The notes under the pieces: generated by a model
Told to the model about the DNA's origin: nothing
The model's database searches: none
Seen by the model: only the letters and a program-made list of their open reading frames with translations
Assembly (NCBI GenBank): GCA_033721095.1
Contig: JAWWBG010000088.1
Location: 1-9,894 of the forward strand
DNA length: 9,894 bases
DNA from: JAWWBG01 sp033721095
GTDB lineage: Bacteria; Actinomycetota; Nitriliruptoria; Nitriliruptorales; Nitriliruptoraceae
Direction: 5' to 3'
Shown here: piece by piece, positions 1 through 6,211 of the stretch
How positions within the stretch are numbered: position 1 is the first letter of the stretch
Layout: every line of letters begins with the position of its first letter
Position numbers and translations under genes: made by a program

Positions 1-1135
1 CCTCGTCCTCCGTGAGCGCCGGGGAGAAGCCAGAAGCCGCCGGTGGTGTCTCGCCGGATGCTGCCGGGGCCGGTCCGTCGTCCACGACCGGTTCCGGTGG
101 CGGCTCTTCGAGTCCCTCGGTCAGGTCGGGAAAGACCACGCCACCGCTGACCGGCTCCGGGTTGGACGCCGATCCGCCATTCGTCGTCCCGGATCCGCCG
201 CTGGCGCCCGGGCTGAGGGGCGCTGAGGCTGGCTGGGTGACGAACGTTGCCGTGATGCCCTCCAACGCCAGGGTGACCTGAGCGTGCGTGGAGGGGTCCT
301 CGTCGCCGATGCCGATGTAATTGGTCGGCACGGGAATGAGCAGGATGCCGTGCTGCGCGACCGTGCCCGCGTGCCAGGCACTGGCGGTTCGAGTGAGGTC
401 GAAGCTCCACGTTCCCGACTCGACGTCGAACTCGCCGAATGCCCCGTACTGGCAGGCCAGCTGGAGGGCACCGAATTCATCGCGGGGCAGCTGGTCGTCG
501 TTGTGGACCTGGGGCGATTCGATGGGCTCGAACGGCGCGGTCAGCGGGCAGGCGCGGATGTCGAGGAGATCCTCCTCGAAGGGCTGGGCCTCGAGCGCGG
601 CGATCAGCGCGTCCTGGACGCCTTCACCGGTCGGGTTGTCGACGATGTTGAGACCTGTGTCGACCGCGGCCCGGAAGAGCGGGCTGGCCGCGTTGTAGGT
701 CGGTTGCGCCTGCGCCACCTGCAGGATGAACTCCGACGGTTCGTCGCCGTCGGGAACATCCGGGAGTTCGAAGTGCAGGGCGGACTGGAAGCGAACCGTC
801 CCTCCCAGCAGTCCCGCCGCGACATGGCCGGGAGGGATGGTGGCCTGTGCGGGCAGGGGTTGGCCGTTGTCGATGACCGGGCCCGCGGGGTTGGAGACGA
901 GGAAGAGCACGTCGGCGAGCTCGGGTGGACACGCCTGGGGGGCGAAGATGCACATGAGGCTGGGGTTGGCCAGACCGAGGAGCGTGGTCGGGATGGCGTC
1001 GGTGATCGGGGCGGCGTAGACGGCATGCGCCGTGATCTCGACCGGCTGGGGCTCGGGCTCCTGCTGTCCACCGGCTGGCCACGGCAGCAGGACGAAGAGG
1101 CCGAGGGCAACGGCCAGCAGTGATCGTCGCAGCAT
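1..1135 (-). CDS. exported protein with DNRLRE-like motif and Pro/Ala-rich tail, partial (C-terminus off left edge)
   Basis: The frame is open for 378 codons from ATG at 1135 to the edge with no stop. The start is supported by GGGAGG six bases upstream. Residues 1-23 form a classic signal peptide (MLRR, then a Leu/Val/Ala core, then PAGG), with likely signal peptidase cleavage after AGG-23. The mature part has four cysteines (62, 69, 196, 228), enough for two disulfides. Residues 245-266 read FDLT..AxAWxxG....HGILL, which resembles the end of DNRLRE-type jelly-roll domains (V/D-T...W..G...N-GI-L), common on actinobacterial cell-surface proteins. From about residue 300 the chain becomes low complexity, rich in Pro, Ala, Gly, Ser and Glu, like a wall-spanning linker. 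A C-terminal membrane or wall anchor beyond the edge would be usual but is not visible. The function is unknown; the DNRLRE link is a motif resemblance only. It has its own candidate promoter, separate from the PhoH gene upstream. Confidence 0.8.
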   Translation of the reverse strand, partial: MLRRSLLAVALGLFVLLPWPAGGQQEPEPQPVEITAHAVYAAPITDAIPTTLLGLANPSLMCIFAPQACPPELADVLFLVSNPAGPVIDNGQPLPAQATIPPGHVAAGLLGGTVRFQSALHFELPDVPDGDEPSEFILQVAQAQPTYNAASPLFRAAVDTGLNIVDNPTGEGVQDALIAALEAQPFEEDLLDIRACPLTAPFEPIESPQVHNDDQLPRDEFGALQLACQYGAFGEFDVESGTWSFDLTRTASAWHAGTVAQHGILLIPVPTNYIGIGDEDPSTHAQVTLALEGITATFVTQPASAPLSPGASGGSGTTNGGSASNPEPVSGGVVFPDLTEGLEEPPPEPVVDDGPAPAASGETPPAASGFSPALTEDE

Positions 1136-1158
1136 CGAATCCTCCCGATCCCAGCCTA
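1136..1158 (-). promoter_or_regulatory. candidate -10 box (TAGGCT) and RBS of the exported-protein gene
   Basis: On the minus strand TAGGCT (1158 to 1153) fits the TANNNT pattern of actinobacterial housekeeping -10 boxes and lies 17 bases before the ATG; GGGAGG lies between them. Transcription would start only about 10 bases before the ATG, giving a very short leader. No good -35 hexamer is seen 17-18 bases further upstream. The identical hexamer occurs upstream of the thiolase gene. Confidence 0.4.
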
Positions 1159-1185
1159 GCACCATGTTCCACGCACCGACACGCC

Positions 1186-1202
1186 GTTCCGCAGGGCGGA
1201 AC
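1186..1202. terminator. 7-bp perfect hairpin downstream of the PhoH gene
   Basis: GTTCCGC, a three-base loop, then GCGGAAC form a perfect stem. It lies about 83 bases past the PhoH stop codon and about 30 bases before the candidate -10 of the next gene. There is no T-run on either side, so it could be a U-less terminator of the PhoH transcript or an operator for the exported-protein gene. The sequence does not decide between them. Confidence 0.35.
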
Positions 1203-1284
1203 ACAGCGCGGGCCTCGTCGAGAGCCAACGGATGAGCAGTCGAGCGGTTCCGTCGGTGCGGCCGCGGGAGAACTCGCGATTGCT

Positions 1285-2616
1285 CTAGAAGATGGTCGCG
1301 GCCAGGTCGGCGAGCGGACTGCGGACGCCCTTGGTGAGGGTCACGTGCCCGAACAGGCGGCTGCCCTTCATCTTCTCGATCAGCGCGGCCATCCCGCCGT
1401 ATGGGGAGATGTAGGGGTTGTCGACCTGGCCGAGGTCACCGCAGAAGACGAGCTTGGAGCCCGACGCCATCCGAGTTAGCACGACCTTCAGGGCTGACAG
1501 CTCGATGTTCTGGGCCTCGTCGACGATCACGAACTCGTCGGTGATGGAGCGGCCACGCAGGTAGGTGATCGCCGCCAGCTCCAGCTGCCCGCGATCGAGG
1601 AGGCTCTCGATGGTCTGCTGGACATGACGGTGATCCCGCGACCCGTCCCGCCGCATCAGGGCGTACAGGTTGTCGTGGATCGCGGCCATCCAGGGCGCCA
1701 GCTTCTCGTCGAGGTCACCGGGCAGGTAACCCACCTCTTGGCGGCCGACGGCCACCAGCGGGCGGTATACCGACAGCCGGCGGTAGGCCCCCGCAGCCGT
1801 GACCTGCTCGAGGCCCGCTGCCAGCGCCAGGAACGTCTTGCCCGTTCCGGCCAGGCCCATCAAGGACACGCACGGGACGTCGGGGTCCAGCAGCAGGTCG
1901 AGCGCAAAGATCTGCCGGACATCGCGACCCTCGGCACCGAAGGCGCTGCGGTGGCCCGCGACACGGACGGCGACTGCTTCGCCCTCGTCCTCCCGCACGT
2001 CGACGACACGAGCCAGGCCCGACGAGGACTGGCCGCCGTGCAGGACCAGGCACTCGTTGAGGAGCATCCCTTCGGGCACGCCGGCGTCCGTCACGGACAG
2101 GCGGACCTTGCCGTCGCGGTGCAGCTCGTCGACGAGGTGTGAGTCCACCGTCAGCTCGCGGACGCCGTCCCAGTGCTCGGACGTGGGGGCGGTGTCGCCG
2201 TGGTAGTCCTCGACGGCGACACCCAGCTGGCTGCCCTTGATGCGCAGGGCGGCGTCCTTCGTGACAAGGATGCCGGACAGGCCGATCGCGGCACTCAGGA
2301 TCCGGTGGTCGGCCTTGTGCGGGTCGAGGTAGGGCGGCAGCGAAACATCGACGTGGTTCGACTCGATCCTGACCGTGCCGCCGTTGGGGAGCGGCAGGGC
2401 GTCGCGCAGGCCTCCCCCACTGGCGGTGCGCAGCTCCTCGATGGTGCGCAAGGCCAGCCGGGCGTTGCGACCGACGTCAGAATGCGCGGTCTTCTTGCGG
2501 TCGAGCTCCTCGATGACGACCAGCGGGATCACGACATCGCCGGTGTCGAAGCGCAGCAGTGCGTTGGGGTCGGCCAACAGGACGCAGGTGTCCAGCACGT
2601 ACGGCGCACGGGTCAC
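1285..2616 (-). CDS. phoH2: PIN domain-PhoH family ATPase (PhoH2-type RNA helicase/RNase)
   Basis: This 443-residue protein joins an N-terminal PIN ribonuclease domain to a C-terminal PhoH ATPase, the PhoH2 architecture. The PIN acidic residues are present: Asp9 in VLDTCVLL, Glu36/Glu37 in VIEELDRKK, Asp103 in KADHRIL and Asp121 in VTKDAAL. In the PhoH part, Walker A is GLAGTGKT (254-261), Walker B is FVIVDEAQN (362-370), and a conserved FCGDLGQVDNPY follows at 391. Known mycobacterial PhoH2 proteins unwind and cleave RNA using ATP; here that is inferred from the intact motifs. The start is GTG at 2616: TRAPYVLDT matches the family N-terminus and an in-frame TGA lies 84 bases upstream. The best RBS (GGGAG) is about 15 bases away, which would suit a rare CTG at 2625 better, adding three residues. 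The mycobacterial phoAT partner is not recognisable upstream. Confidence 0.93.
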   Translation of the reverse strand: MTRAPYVLDTCVLLADPNALLRFDTGDVVIPLVVIEELDRKKTAHSDVGRNARLALRTIEELRTASGGGLRDALPLPNGGTVRIESNHVDVSLPPYLDPHKADHRILSAAIGLSGILVTKDAALRIKGSQLGVAVEDYHGDTAPTSEHWDGVRELTVDSHLVDELHRDGKVRLSVTDAGVPEGMLLNECLVLHGGQSSSGLARVVDVREDEGEAVAVRVAGHRSAFGAEGRDVRQIFALDLLLDPDVPCVSLMGLAGTGKTFLALAAGLEQVTAAGAYRRLSVYRPLVAVGRQEVGYLPGDLDEKLAPWMAAIHDNLYALMRRDGSRDHRHVQQTIESLLDRGQLELAAITYLRGRSITDEFVIVDEAQNIELSALKVVLTRMASGSKLVFCGDLGQVDNPYISPYGGMAALIEKMKGSRLFGHVTLTKGVRSPLADLAATIF

Positions 2617-2973
2617 CAGCGGCAGCCTGTTCTCCCGACCCGGTGGCTGCGCGGTCCGAGGCTCGCAAGCGGGAATCGTTCACGCGCGCGCTGGCGGGAA
2701 GCGGTCGACGACGGGCCGACGAAGCGAGTGACGAATCGAAGCGCTCCCGGTCGGCGGGGCCGGTCGCGCGGATCACGGGCCGGGGCGGCATCGGGAGCCG
2801 GTGCTGGCACGACCGAGCGCCGGGAATCCGGGGGCGGCCAGTCGGAGATCGGCACCGTCAAGGGAGTGACATCGCCTTGCCTCGATCGCTTGGCACCGTA
2901 CAGAAGCGCCCCGGCCGAATCGGGGAGGCGCGACGATTTCGCTCGGGCCTCGCGCGACCGACCCGGACGCCCG
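2617..2973. other. non-coding gap between isoprenyl synthase and phoH2
   Basis: There are 357 bases between the synthase stop and the PhoH start. Open frames cross it on both strands, but their third codon positions are mixed rather than strongly G/C, their starts lie inside neighbouring genes, and their products are Arg/Pro/Ser-rich without domains, so I do not call them genes. It must hold the phoH2 promoter, but I find no convincing -35/-10 pair. The only clear structure is the hairpin at 2906-2931. Confidence 0.55.
2900..2931 (-). terminator. probable terminator of the isoprenyl synthase gene
   Basis: On the minus strand, 43 bases after the synthase stop, GCG, a CCT bulge and CCCCG pair across a seven-base loop with CGGGG and CGC; TTCTGT follows directly. 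The G/C stem with a short T-rich tail is a reasonable intrinsic terminator for a high-GC genome. Confidence 0.45.
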
Positions 2974-3756
2974 TCAGCGCCCGAACCGGCGGGTCCGTCG
3001 GGCGTAGTCGCGCAGCGCGCGGAGGAAGTCAAGGCGACGAAACTCGGGCCAGTAGGGATCCGAGAAGTGGAACTCGGCATGCGCCGACTGCCACAACAGG
3101 AATCCCGACAGCCGCAGCTCGCCGGAGGTACGGATGATCAGGTCGGGATCAGGGAACCCGGTCGTGTACAGGTGGTCGCCGATGTCCTCGGGGCGGAGGC
3201 TGGCGGCGATGTCCTCGAGTTGCTGGCCCCGCGCTGCCGCGTCGAGCAGCAGCGATCGCAGCGCGTCGGTGATCTCCTGGCGGCCGCCGTACCCGACCGC
3301 GACCTGGAGGAACGTCTCGTCGTGGTCAGCGGTGGCCTCCTCGGCCTCCTTGAGGGCCGTGCTGACCTCGGCAGGCAGCAGGTCGAGGGCCCCCACGGCG
3401 CTGACCCGGAGCCCGCGCTCGGCAGCCTTGGGGTGGGTCGCGATCCGCTGGACCGTTTCCTGGATGATCCGCAGCAGGGCGGAGACCTCGTCGGACTCGC
3501 GGTCGAGGTTCTCGGTGGACAGCAGCCACAGGGTCACGTACGGAATCGACAGCTCCCAGCACCAGTCGAGGAACTCCTCGATCTTCTCGGCGCCGGCCTG
3601 GTGGCCCATGGTCGGGTCGGCGCCCTGCCGCTCGGCGTAGCGGCGGTTGCCGTCGAGGATCACGCCGACATGCGTGGGGAGGCGGTCCTGCGCGAGCACG
3701 TCCCGTTCGAGGCGACGCTCATACAGCCGATAGACGAGGTTGGGCGACGCGGCCAC
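2974..3756 (-). CDS. uppS: cis-prenyltransferase (Z-isoprenyl diphosphate synthase, UppS family)
   Basis: The enzyme condenses isopentenyl diphosphate with an allylic diphosphate to make cis-prenyl diphosphates, precursors of the lipid carrier for wall glycans. Family motifs are complete: HVGVILDGNRR (29-39, catalytic Asp35), WLLSTENLDR, VAVGYGGRQEI, and DPDLIIRTSGELRLSGFLLW near residues 203-222, which holds the diphosphate-binding Arg residues. The tail DFLRALRDYARRTRRFGR closely matches what I recall of M. tuberculosis Rv1086, a short-chain (C15) Z-farnesyl synthase; chain length here cannot be read directly. I chose GTG at 3756 (260 residues) over ATG at 3834: YRLYERRL then sits 8 residues in, as in Rv1086, and the extra 26 codons would cover the divergent promoter region. 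The RBS is weak (GGAG about 12 bases away). It is divergent from greA. Confidence 0.9.
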   Translation of the reverse strand: MAASPNLVYRLYERRLERDVLAQDRLPTHVGVILDGNRRYAERQGADPTMGHQAGAEKIEEFLDWCWELSIPYVTLWLLSTENLDRESDEVSALLRIIQETVQRIATHPKAAERGLRVSAVGALDLLPAEVSTALKEAEEATADHDETFLQVAVGYGGRQEITDALRSLLLDAAARGQQLEDIAASLRPEDIGDHLYTTGFPDPDLIIRTSGELRLSGFLLWQSAHAEFHFSDPYWPEFRRLDFLRALRDYARRTRRFGR

Positions 3757-3791
3757 GTGTCCGTCCGACTCCAGGGCGAGACAACGGGTGC

Positions 3792-3814
3792 ACTGTACAA
3801 ATGGGCTGTACCCT
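3792..3814. promoter_or_regulatory. divergent uppS/greA promoter region with inverted repeat
   Basis: GTACA (3795-3799), seven bases, then TGTAC (3807-3811) form a perfect inverted repeat. Two TANNNT boxes overlap it: TACAGT on the minus strand (3797 to 3792), about 35 bases before the uppS GTG, and TACCCT on the plus strand (3809-3814), 64 bases before the greA ATG. Recognisable -35 hexamers are missing on both sides. The repeat is placed to let one protein affect both promoters, but no regulator is identified. Confidence 0.4.
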
Positions 3815-3878
3815 CCCGCCCCACGACCTGCCACGCGTTGGCGCTCATTCCCCTTCCGACCTGTTTCGAGGTGCCCCC

Positions 3879-4343
3879 ATGTCCGAGACGTACCTGAGCC
3901 AGGAGGCCTACGACCGGCTCAAGGCCGAGTTCGAGGACCTCACCACCAACGGCCGCCGCGAGATCGCCAAGACGATCGAGACGGCGCGCGCCCACGGCGA
4001 CCTGCGCGAGAACGCCGAGTACCACGCCGCCAAGGAGGACCAGGGCCGGATGGAGGCGCGGATCCGCCAGCTCGAACACCTGCTGGAGACCGCCGTCATC
4101 GGCACGCCGACGAACGTCGACGCCGTACAGCCCGGGCTGGTCGTCACGCTCGACGTCGAGGGCGACGTGGAGACCTGGTACGTCGGCAGCCGCGAGGACT
4201 CGGTTGGCGATCACGACATCCTGAGCGCGGACTCGCCCATGGGCAGCGCCATCATGGGTGCCAGGGTCGGCGAGGAACGCAAGTTCGAAACCCCGACCGG
4301 CGCCCAGCTGGGCGTGAAGGTCGTCGAGATCGCGATTCCCTGA
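3879..4343 (+). CDS. greA: transcription elongation factor GreA
   Basis: GreA enters the RNA polymerase secondary channel and stimulates cleavage of backtracked RNA. The 154 residues have the usual layout: an N-terminal coiled coil (about 1-75) whose tip carries GDLRENAEYHAAKEDQG, with the acidic pair Asp41 and Glu44 at the positions that coordinate catalytic Mg2+ in E. coli GreA, then the globular domain with SPMGSAIMG and the closing VGEERKFETPTG. Length fits the family. The start is ATG at 3879, with GAGG spaced 7 bases upstream; an in-frame ATG at 3801 would add 26 residues with no similarity to GreA and lies upstream of the candidate -10 box, so it is rejected. The gene is single, divergent from uppS and convergent with the coiled-coil gene. 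The mca gene that lies close to greA in mycobacteria is not present in the window. Confidence 0.96.
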   Translation: MSETYLSQEAYDRLKAEFEDLTTNGRREIAKTIETARAHGDLRENAEYHAAKEDQGRMEARIRQLEHLLETAVIGTPTNVDAVQPGLVVTLDVEGDVETWYVGSREDSVGDHDILSADSPMGSAIMGARVGEERKFETPTGAQLGVKVVEIAIP

Positions 4344-4370
4344 CGTCACCCGCGCCTGTCGCGACGGGCT

Positions 4371-4391
4371 GGTCACACGGGCGTGTTGACC
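4371..4391. terminator. bidirectional terminator candidate between greA and the coiled-coil gene
   Basis: GGTCA-CAC, a GGGC loop, then GTG-T-TGACC form an eight-pair stem with one bulged T. It lies 27 bases after the greA stop and 18 bases past the stop of the convergent gene. It has no U-tract in either direction. Its location in a 66-base convergent gap is the main argument. Confidence 0.5.
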
Positions 4392-4409
4392 GTGCGACTG
4401 TCGGGCTGC

Positions 4410-6017
4410 TCAGTCGACCGTGGACTCGGCCGCAGCCTCGGCCTGGGCCTGCTTGACCGCCTCGACGACGGCATTGCCGGCGCGTCGTGCGATCGTCTCG
4501 GCCTCCGCGACTCGGGCGGCGAGCTCGGAGGTCCGCGTCGACAGGTCGCGAACCTCGGAGCGCCACGCGTCAGCGGATGCCACCTCGTCGCCGAGGACGC
4601 GCAGGTCGCGGCGGAGATCCTCTGCACGCTCGTCGGCGGCGGTTGCCTGTCGGGCGAACGAGTCGAGTCGTCCTTCGACCCGCGACAGCTCACGCTGCAG
4701 GTCCCCGATCTGGGAGATGAGGTCCTGCTCGGCCCGTCGGTCCTGCTGGGCGGCCTCGACCTTCTCGAGTCGCTGCTCGAGTGCGTCGAGGGCGCCGACA
4801 CGTTCGTTCGCACGCCCGAGGCCTTCGCGCAGCGCGTCGAGCTGGCCGGCGACGGTCGCGACGCGGCCGCCGAGCTCGCTGGCCACCTCGTTGACCGCGT
4901 GCGCCAGCGTCGACTGCATCGCTCCGAGCCGGGCTCCGAGTGCCTGGACCGACGAGGCCACCTGCTGCGACCGCTCCTCGTCGGCGGCAACCCCTTCGAC
5001 CGCCTGACGGGCGAGGCGCAGCGCCTCGGCGGCCAGTTCGGCGACGTCGGTGACCGCCCCGAGGCGGTTGGTGGCCTCGTCGCGGATGAGGTCGCGGAGG
5101 CGACGTTCGGTCTCGTCGTTGGCGGCCGCGATCTCGAGGGCCACGGCCTGCAGTTCCTCGGGTGAGACCGCCGGGTCGCTGGGCTTGTTCTCGTGCGCAT
5201 CCATGCGGGCCGAGATGTCGCCCAGGGCGACGGCGACGTGCGCGCGCAGCTCGCCACTGGTCGCGTCGAGCTCTCGGCGGAGGGCCTCGATGCGCTCGTC
5301 GAGCCGCCTGCGGGCATCGGCAGCTGCCTCGGCCGACACGTCGATGCGCCCATTGAGGCGCTTCTCCAGCGAGTCGAGCTCGTTGCGGCGGTGTGCTCCT
5401 TCCGCCTCGATCGCCGAGGTCGCGGCGACCTCGTGATCCGAGAGGGCCGCGACAAGCTCGTTCACGCGACCGGCGAGTGCCTCCAGCTCGGTGGTCGATG
5501 ACTCGATGCTGGCCGAGGTCTCACCGCGGACCATCGCGAGCGCCTCGTCCAGGCGGGCAAGGGCGGACTGTGTCTGCGATGCCGTCAGCTCCCTGACCTC
5601 GCGCACCGTCTCGTCCAGCTGCGCCACGGTGGCCTGCGCATGGGCCGCCGCCTCGTCGCGGACCTCGGCCACCTGAGCGGTGAGTGCCTTGACGCGGTCC
5701 TCGAGGAGGGTGGCCAGGTTTCCGTCGAGCTCGGCGAGTGCGACCTCCTGCCCACTCGCTGCCTCGCGAAGCAGGACGACCAGGTCGCTGATCCTCGCCC
5801 GCATGACCTCGAGCTCACCGACCTGCTCGCGGCCCGCCATGTCCACCTGGTCGGTGACCTTGCGCAGCTGCTGCTCGACATCGAGGACGCGCATGTCCAG
5901 CGCCGACACCGAATCAAGGACGTCCAGGTCCTCGAGCAGCGACGTGACCCGGTCATCCGCAGGCTCGGCCGCGCGGGCGTCGCCTCGGTCAGTGTCGGTC
6001 CGCGCTTCGTCGCTCAC
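4410..6017 (-). CDS. long coiled-coil protein of unknown function
   Basis: The 535-residue product is almost all predicted helix with heptad-like spacing of Leu/Val/Ala and alternating Glu/Arg. Residues 1-25 form an acidic polar head and 26-275 a first coiled-coil block. A Pro-containing break follows (HENKPSDPAVSPEE, 275-288), then a second block to about 525 and an Ala/Glu tail ending STVD. It has no Cys, a single Trp (485), no signal peptide, no membrane segment and no Walker motifs, so it is not an SMC-type ATPase; it is likely cytoplasmic. I chose GTG at 6017 because GGGAG lies 7 bases upstream; the ATG at 6164 would add 49 residues of intergenic character and cover the palindromes. It is divergent from the LuxR-type gene, which may regulate it (inference). 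A scaffold or polar/division organiser is possible but unsupported. Skewed composition means weak database hits to myosin- or SMC-like proteins should be distrusted. Confidence 0.85.
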   Translation of the reverse strand: MSDEARTDTDRGDARAAEPADDRVTSLLEDLDVLDSVSALDMRVLDVEQQLRKVTDQVDMAGREQVGELEVMRARISDLVVLLREAASGQEVALAELDGNLATLLEDRVKALTAQVAEVRDEAAAHAQATVAQLDETVREVRELTASQTQSALARLDEALAMVRGETSASIESSTTELEALAGRVNELVAALSDHEVAATSAIEAEGAHRRNELDSLEKRLNGRIDVSAEAAADARRRLDERIEALRRELDATSGELRAHVAVALGDISARMDAHENKPSDPAVSPEELQAVALEIAAANDETERRLRDLIRDEATNRLGAVTDVAELAAEALRLARQAVEGVAADEERSQQVASSVQALGARLGAMQSTLAHAVNEVASELGGRVATVAGQLDALREGLGRANERVGALDALEQRLEKVEAAQQDRRAEQDLISQIGDLQRELSRVEGRLDSFARQATAADERAEDLRRDLRVLGDEVASADAWRSEVRDLSTRTSELAARVAEAETIARRAGNAVVEAVKQAQAEAAAESTVD

Positions 6018-6084
6018 GGATCTGCTCCCGCCGGTCGGTGTGCATCCTGCCGAACAAACGGCCTGGGTTGTCGGATGTTTCGCC

Positions 6085-6094
6085 GGACTAGTCC
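6085..6094. promoter_or_regulatory. 10-bp palindrome GGACTAGTCC in divergent region
   Basis: A perfect palindrome, and one of the more AT-rich spots of the 194-base divergent gap, 68 bases before the coiled-coil GTG. It is a plausible operator, for example for the neighbouring LuxR-type dimer. No -10/-35 pair could be assigned confidently to either gene here. Confidence 0.3.
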
Positions 6095-6135
6095 AAATCA
6101 ACCATGCCGAAACAGTCATGTCAGACGGTTGGCCG

Positions 6136-6150
6136 CCGACCGACGGTCGG
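6136..6150. promoter_or_regulatory. 15-bp palindrome upstream of the LuxR-type gene
   Basis: CCGACCG, a central A, then CGGTCGG give perfect 7-bp arms, 61 bases before the regulator's ATG. A related imperfect element, CGGTTGGC-CG-CCGACCG, overlaps its left side (6125-6142), so GGTCGG-like half-sites are repeated. It could be an operator or an mRNA hairpin. Confidence 0.35.
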
Positions 6151-6211
6151 GGAAGATGCTGCACAGACGGACATCCGCCATTCCCGGATGCTTCGGTGAC
6201 AGGACCTGCGA

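Noticed and set aside
284..1123. 279-codon plus-strand open frame
   Set aside because: Antisense to the exported-protein gene, which has a signal peptide, RBS and promoter-like box. The plus-strand product is Gly/Arg/Glu-rich shadow sequence.
3757..3834. 26-residue N-terminal extension of the isoprenyl synthase from ATG at 3834
   Set aside because: Family alignment places the start just before YRLYERRL, and the extension covers the candidate divergent promoters.
3801..3878. 26-residue N-terminal extension of GreA from ATG at 3801
   Set aside because: No RBS match, no similarity to GreA, and it overlaps the divergent promoter elements; ATG at 3879 has GAGG at good spacing.
2173..3897. 574-codon plus-strand open frame
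   Set aside because: It lies antisense to phoH2 and uppS, both confirmed by motifs, and crosses the gap between them. The product is low-complexity Gly/Arg/Val/Asp without a domain; long antisense frames are expected in GC-rich genes.
4373..5455. 360-codon minus-strand frame and several plus-strand frames inside the coiled-coil gene
   Set aside because: Other-frame readings of a highly biased Ala/Glu/Arg coding sequence, giving Ser/Arg/Pro-rich products.
4410..6017. SMC-like or methyl-accepting chemotaxis protein
   Set aside because: No Walker A/B or ABC signature, no transmembrane or HAMP segment, and no conserved signalling hairpin tip; similarity would be only coiled-coil composition.
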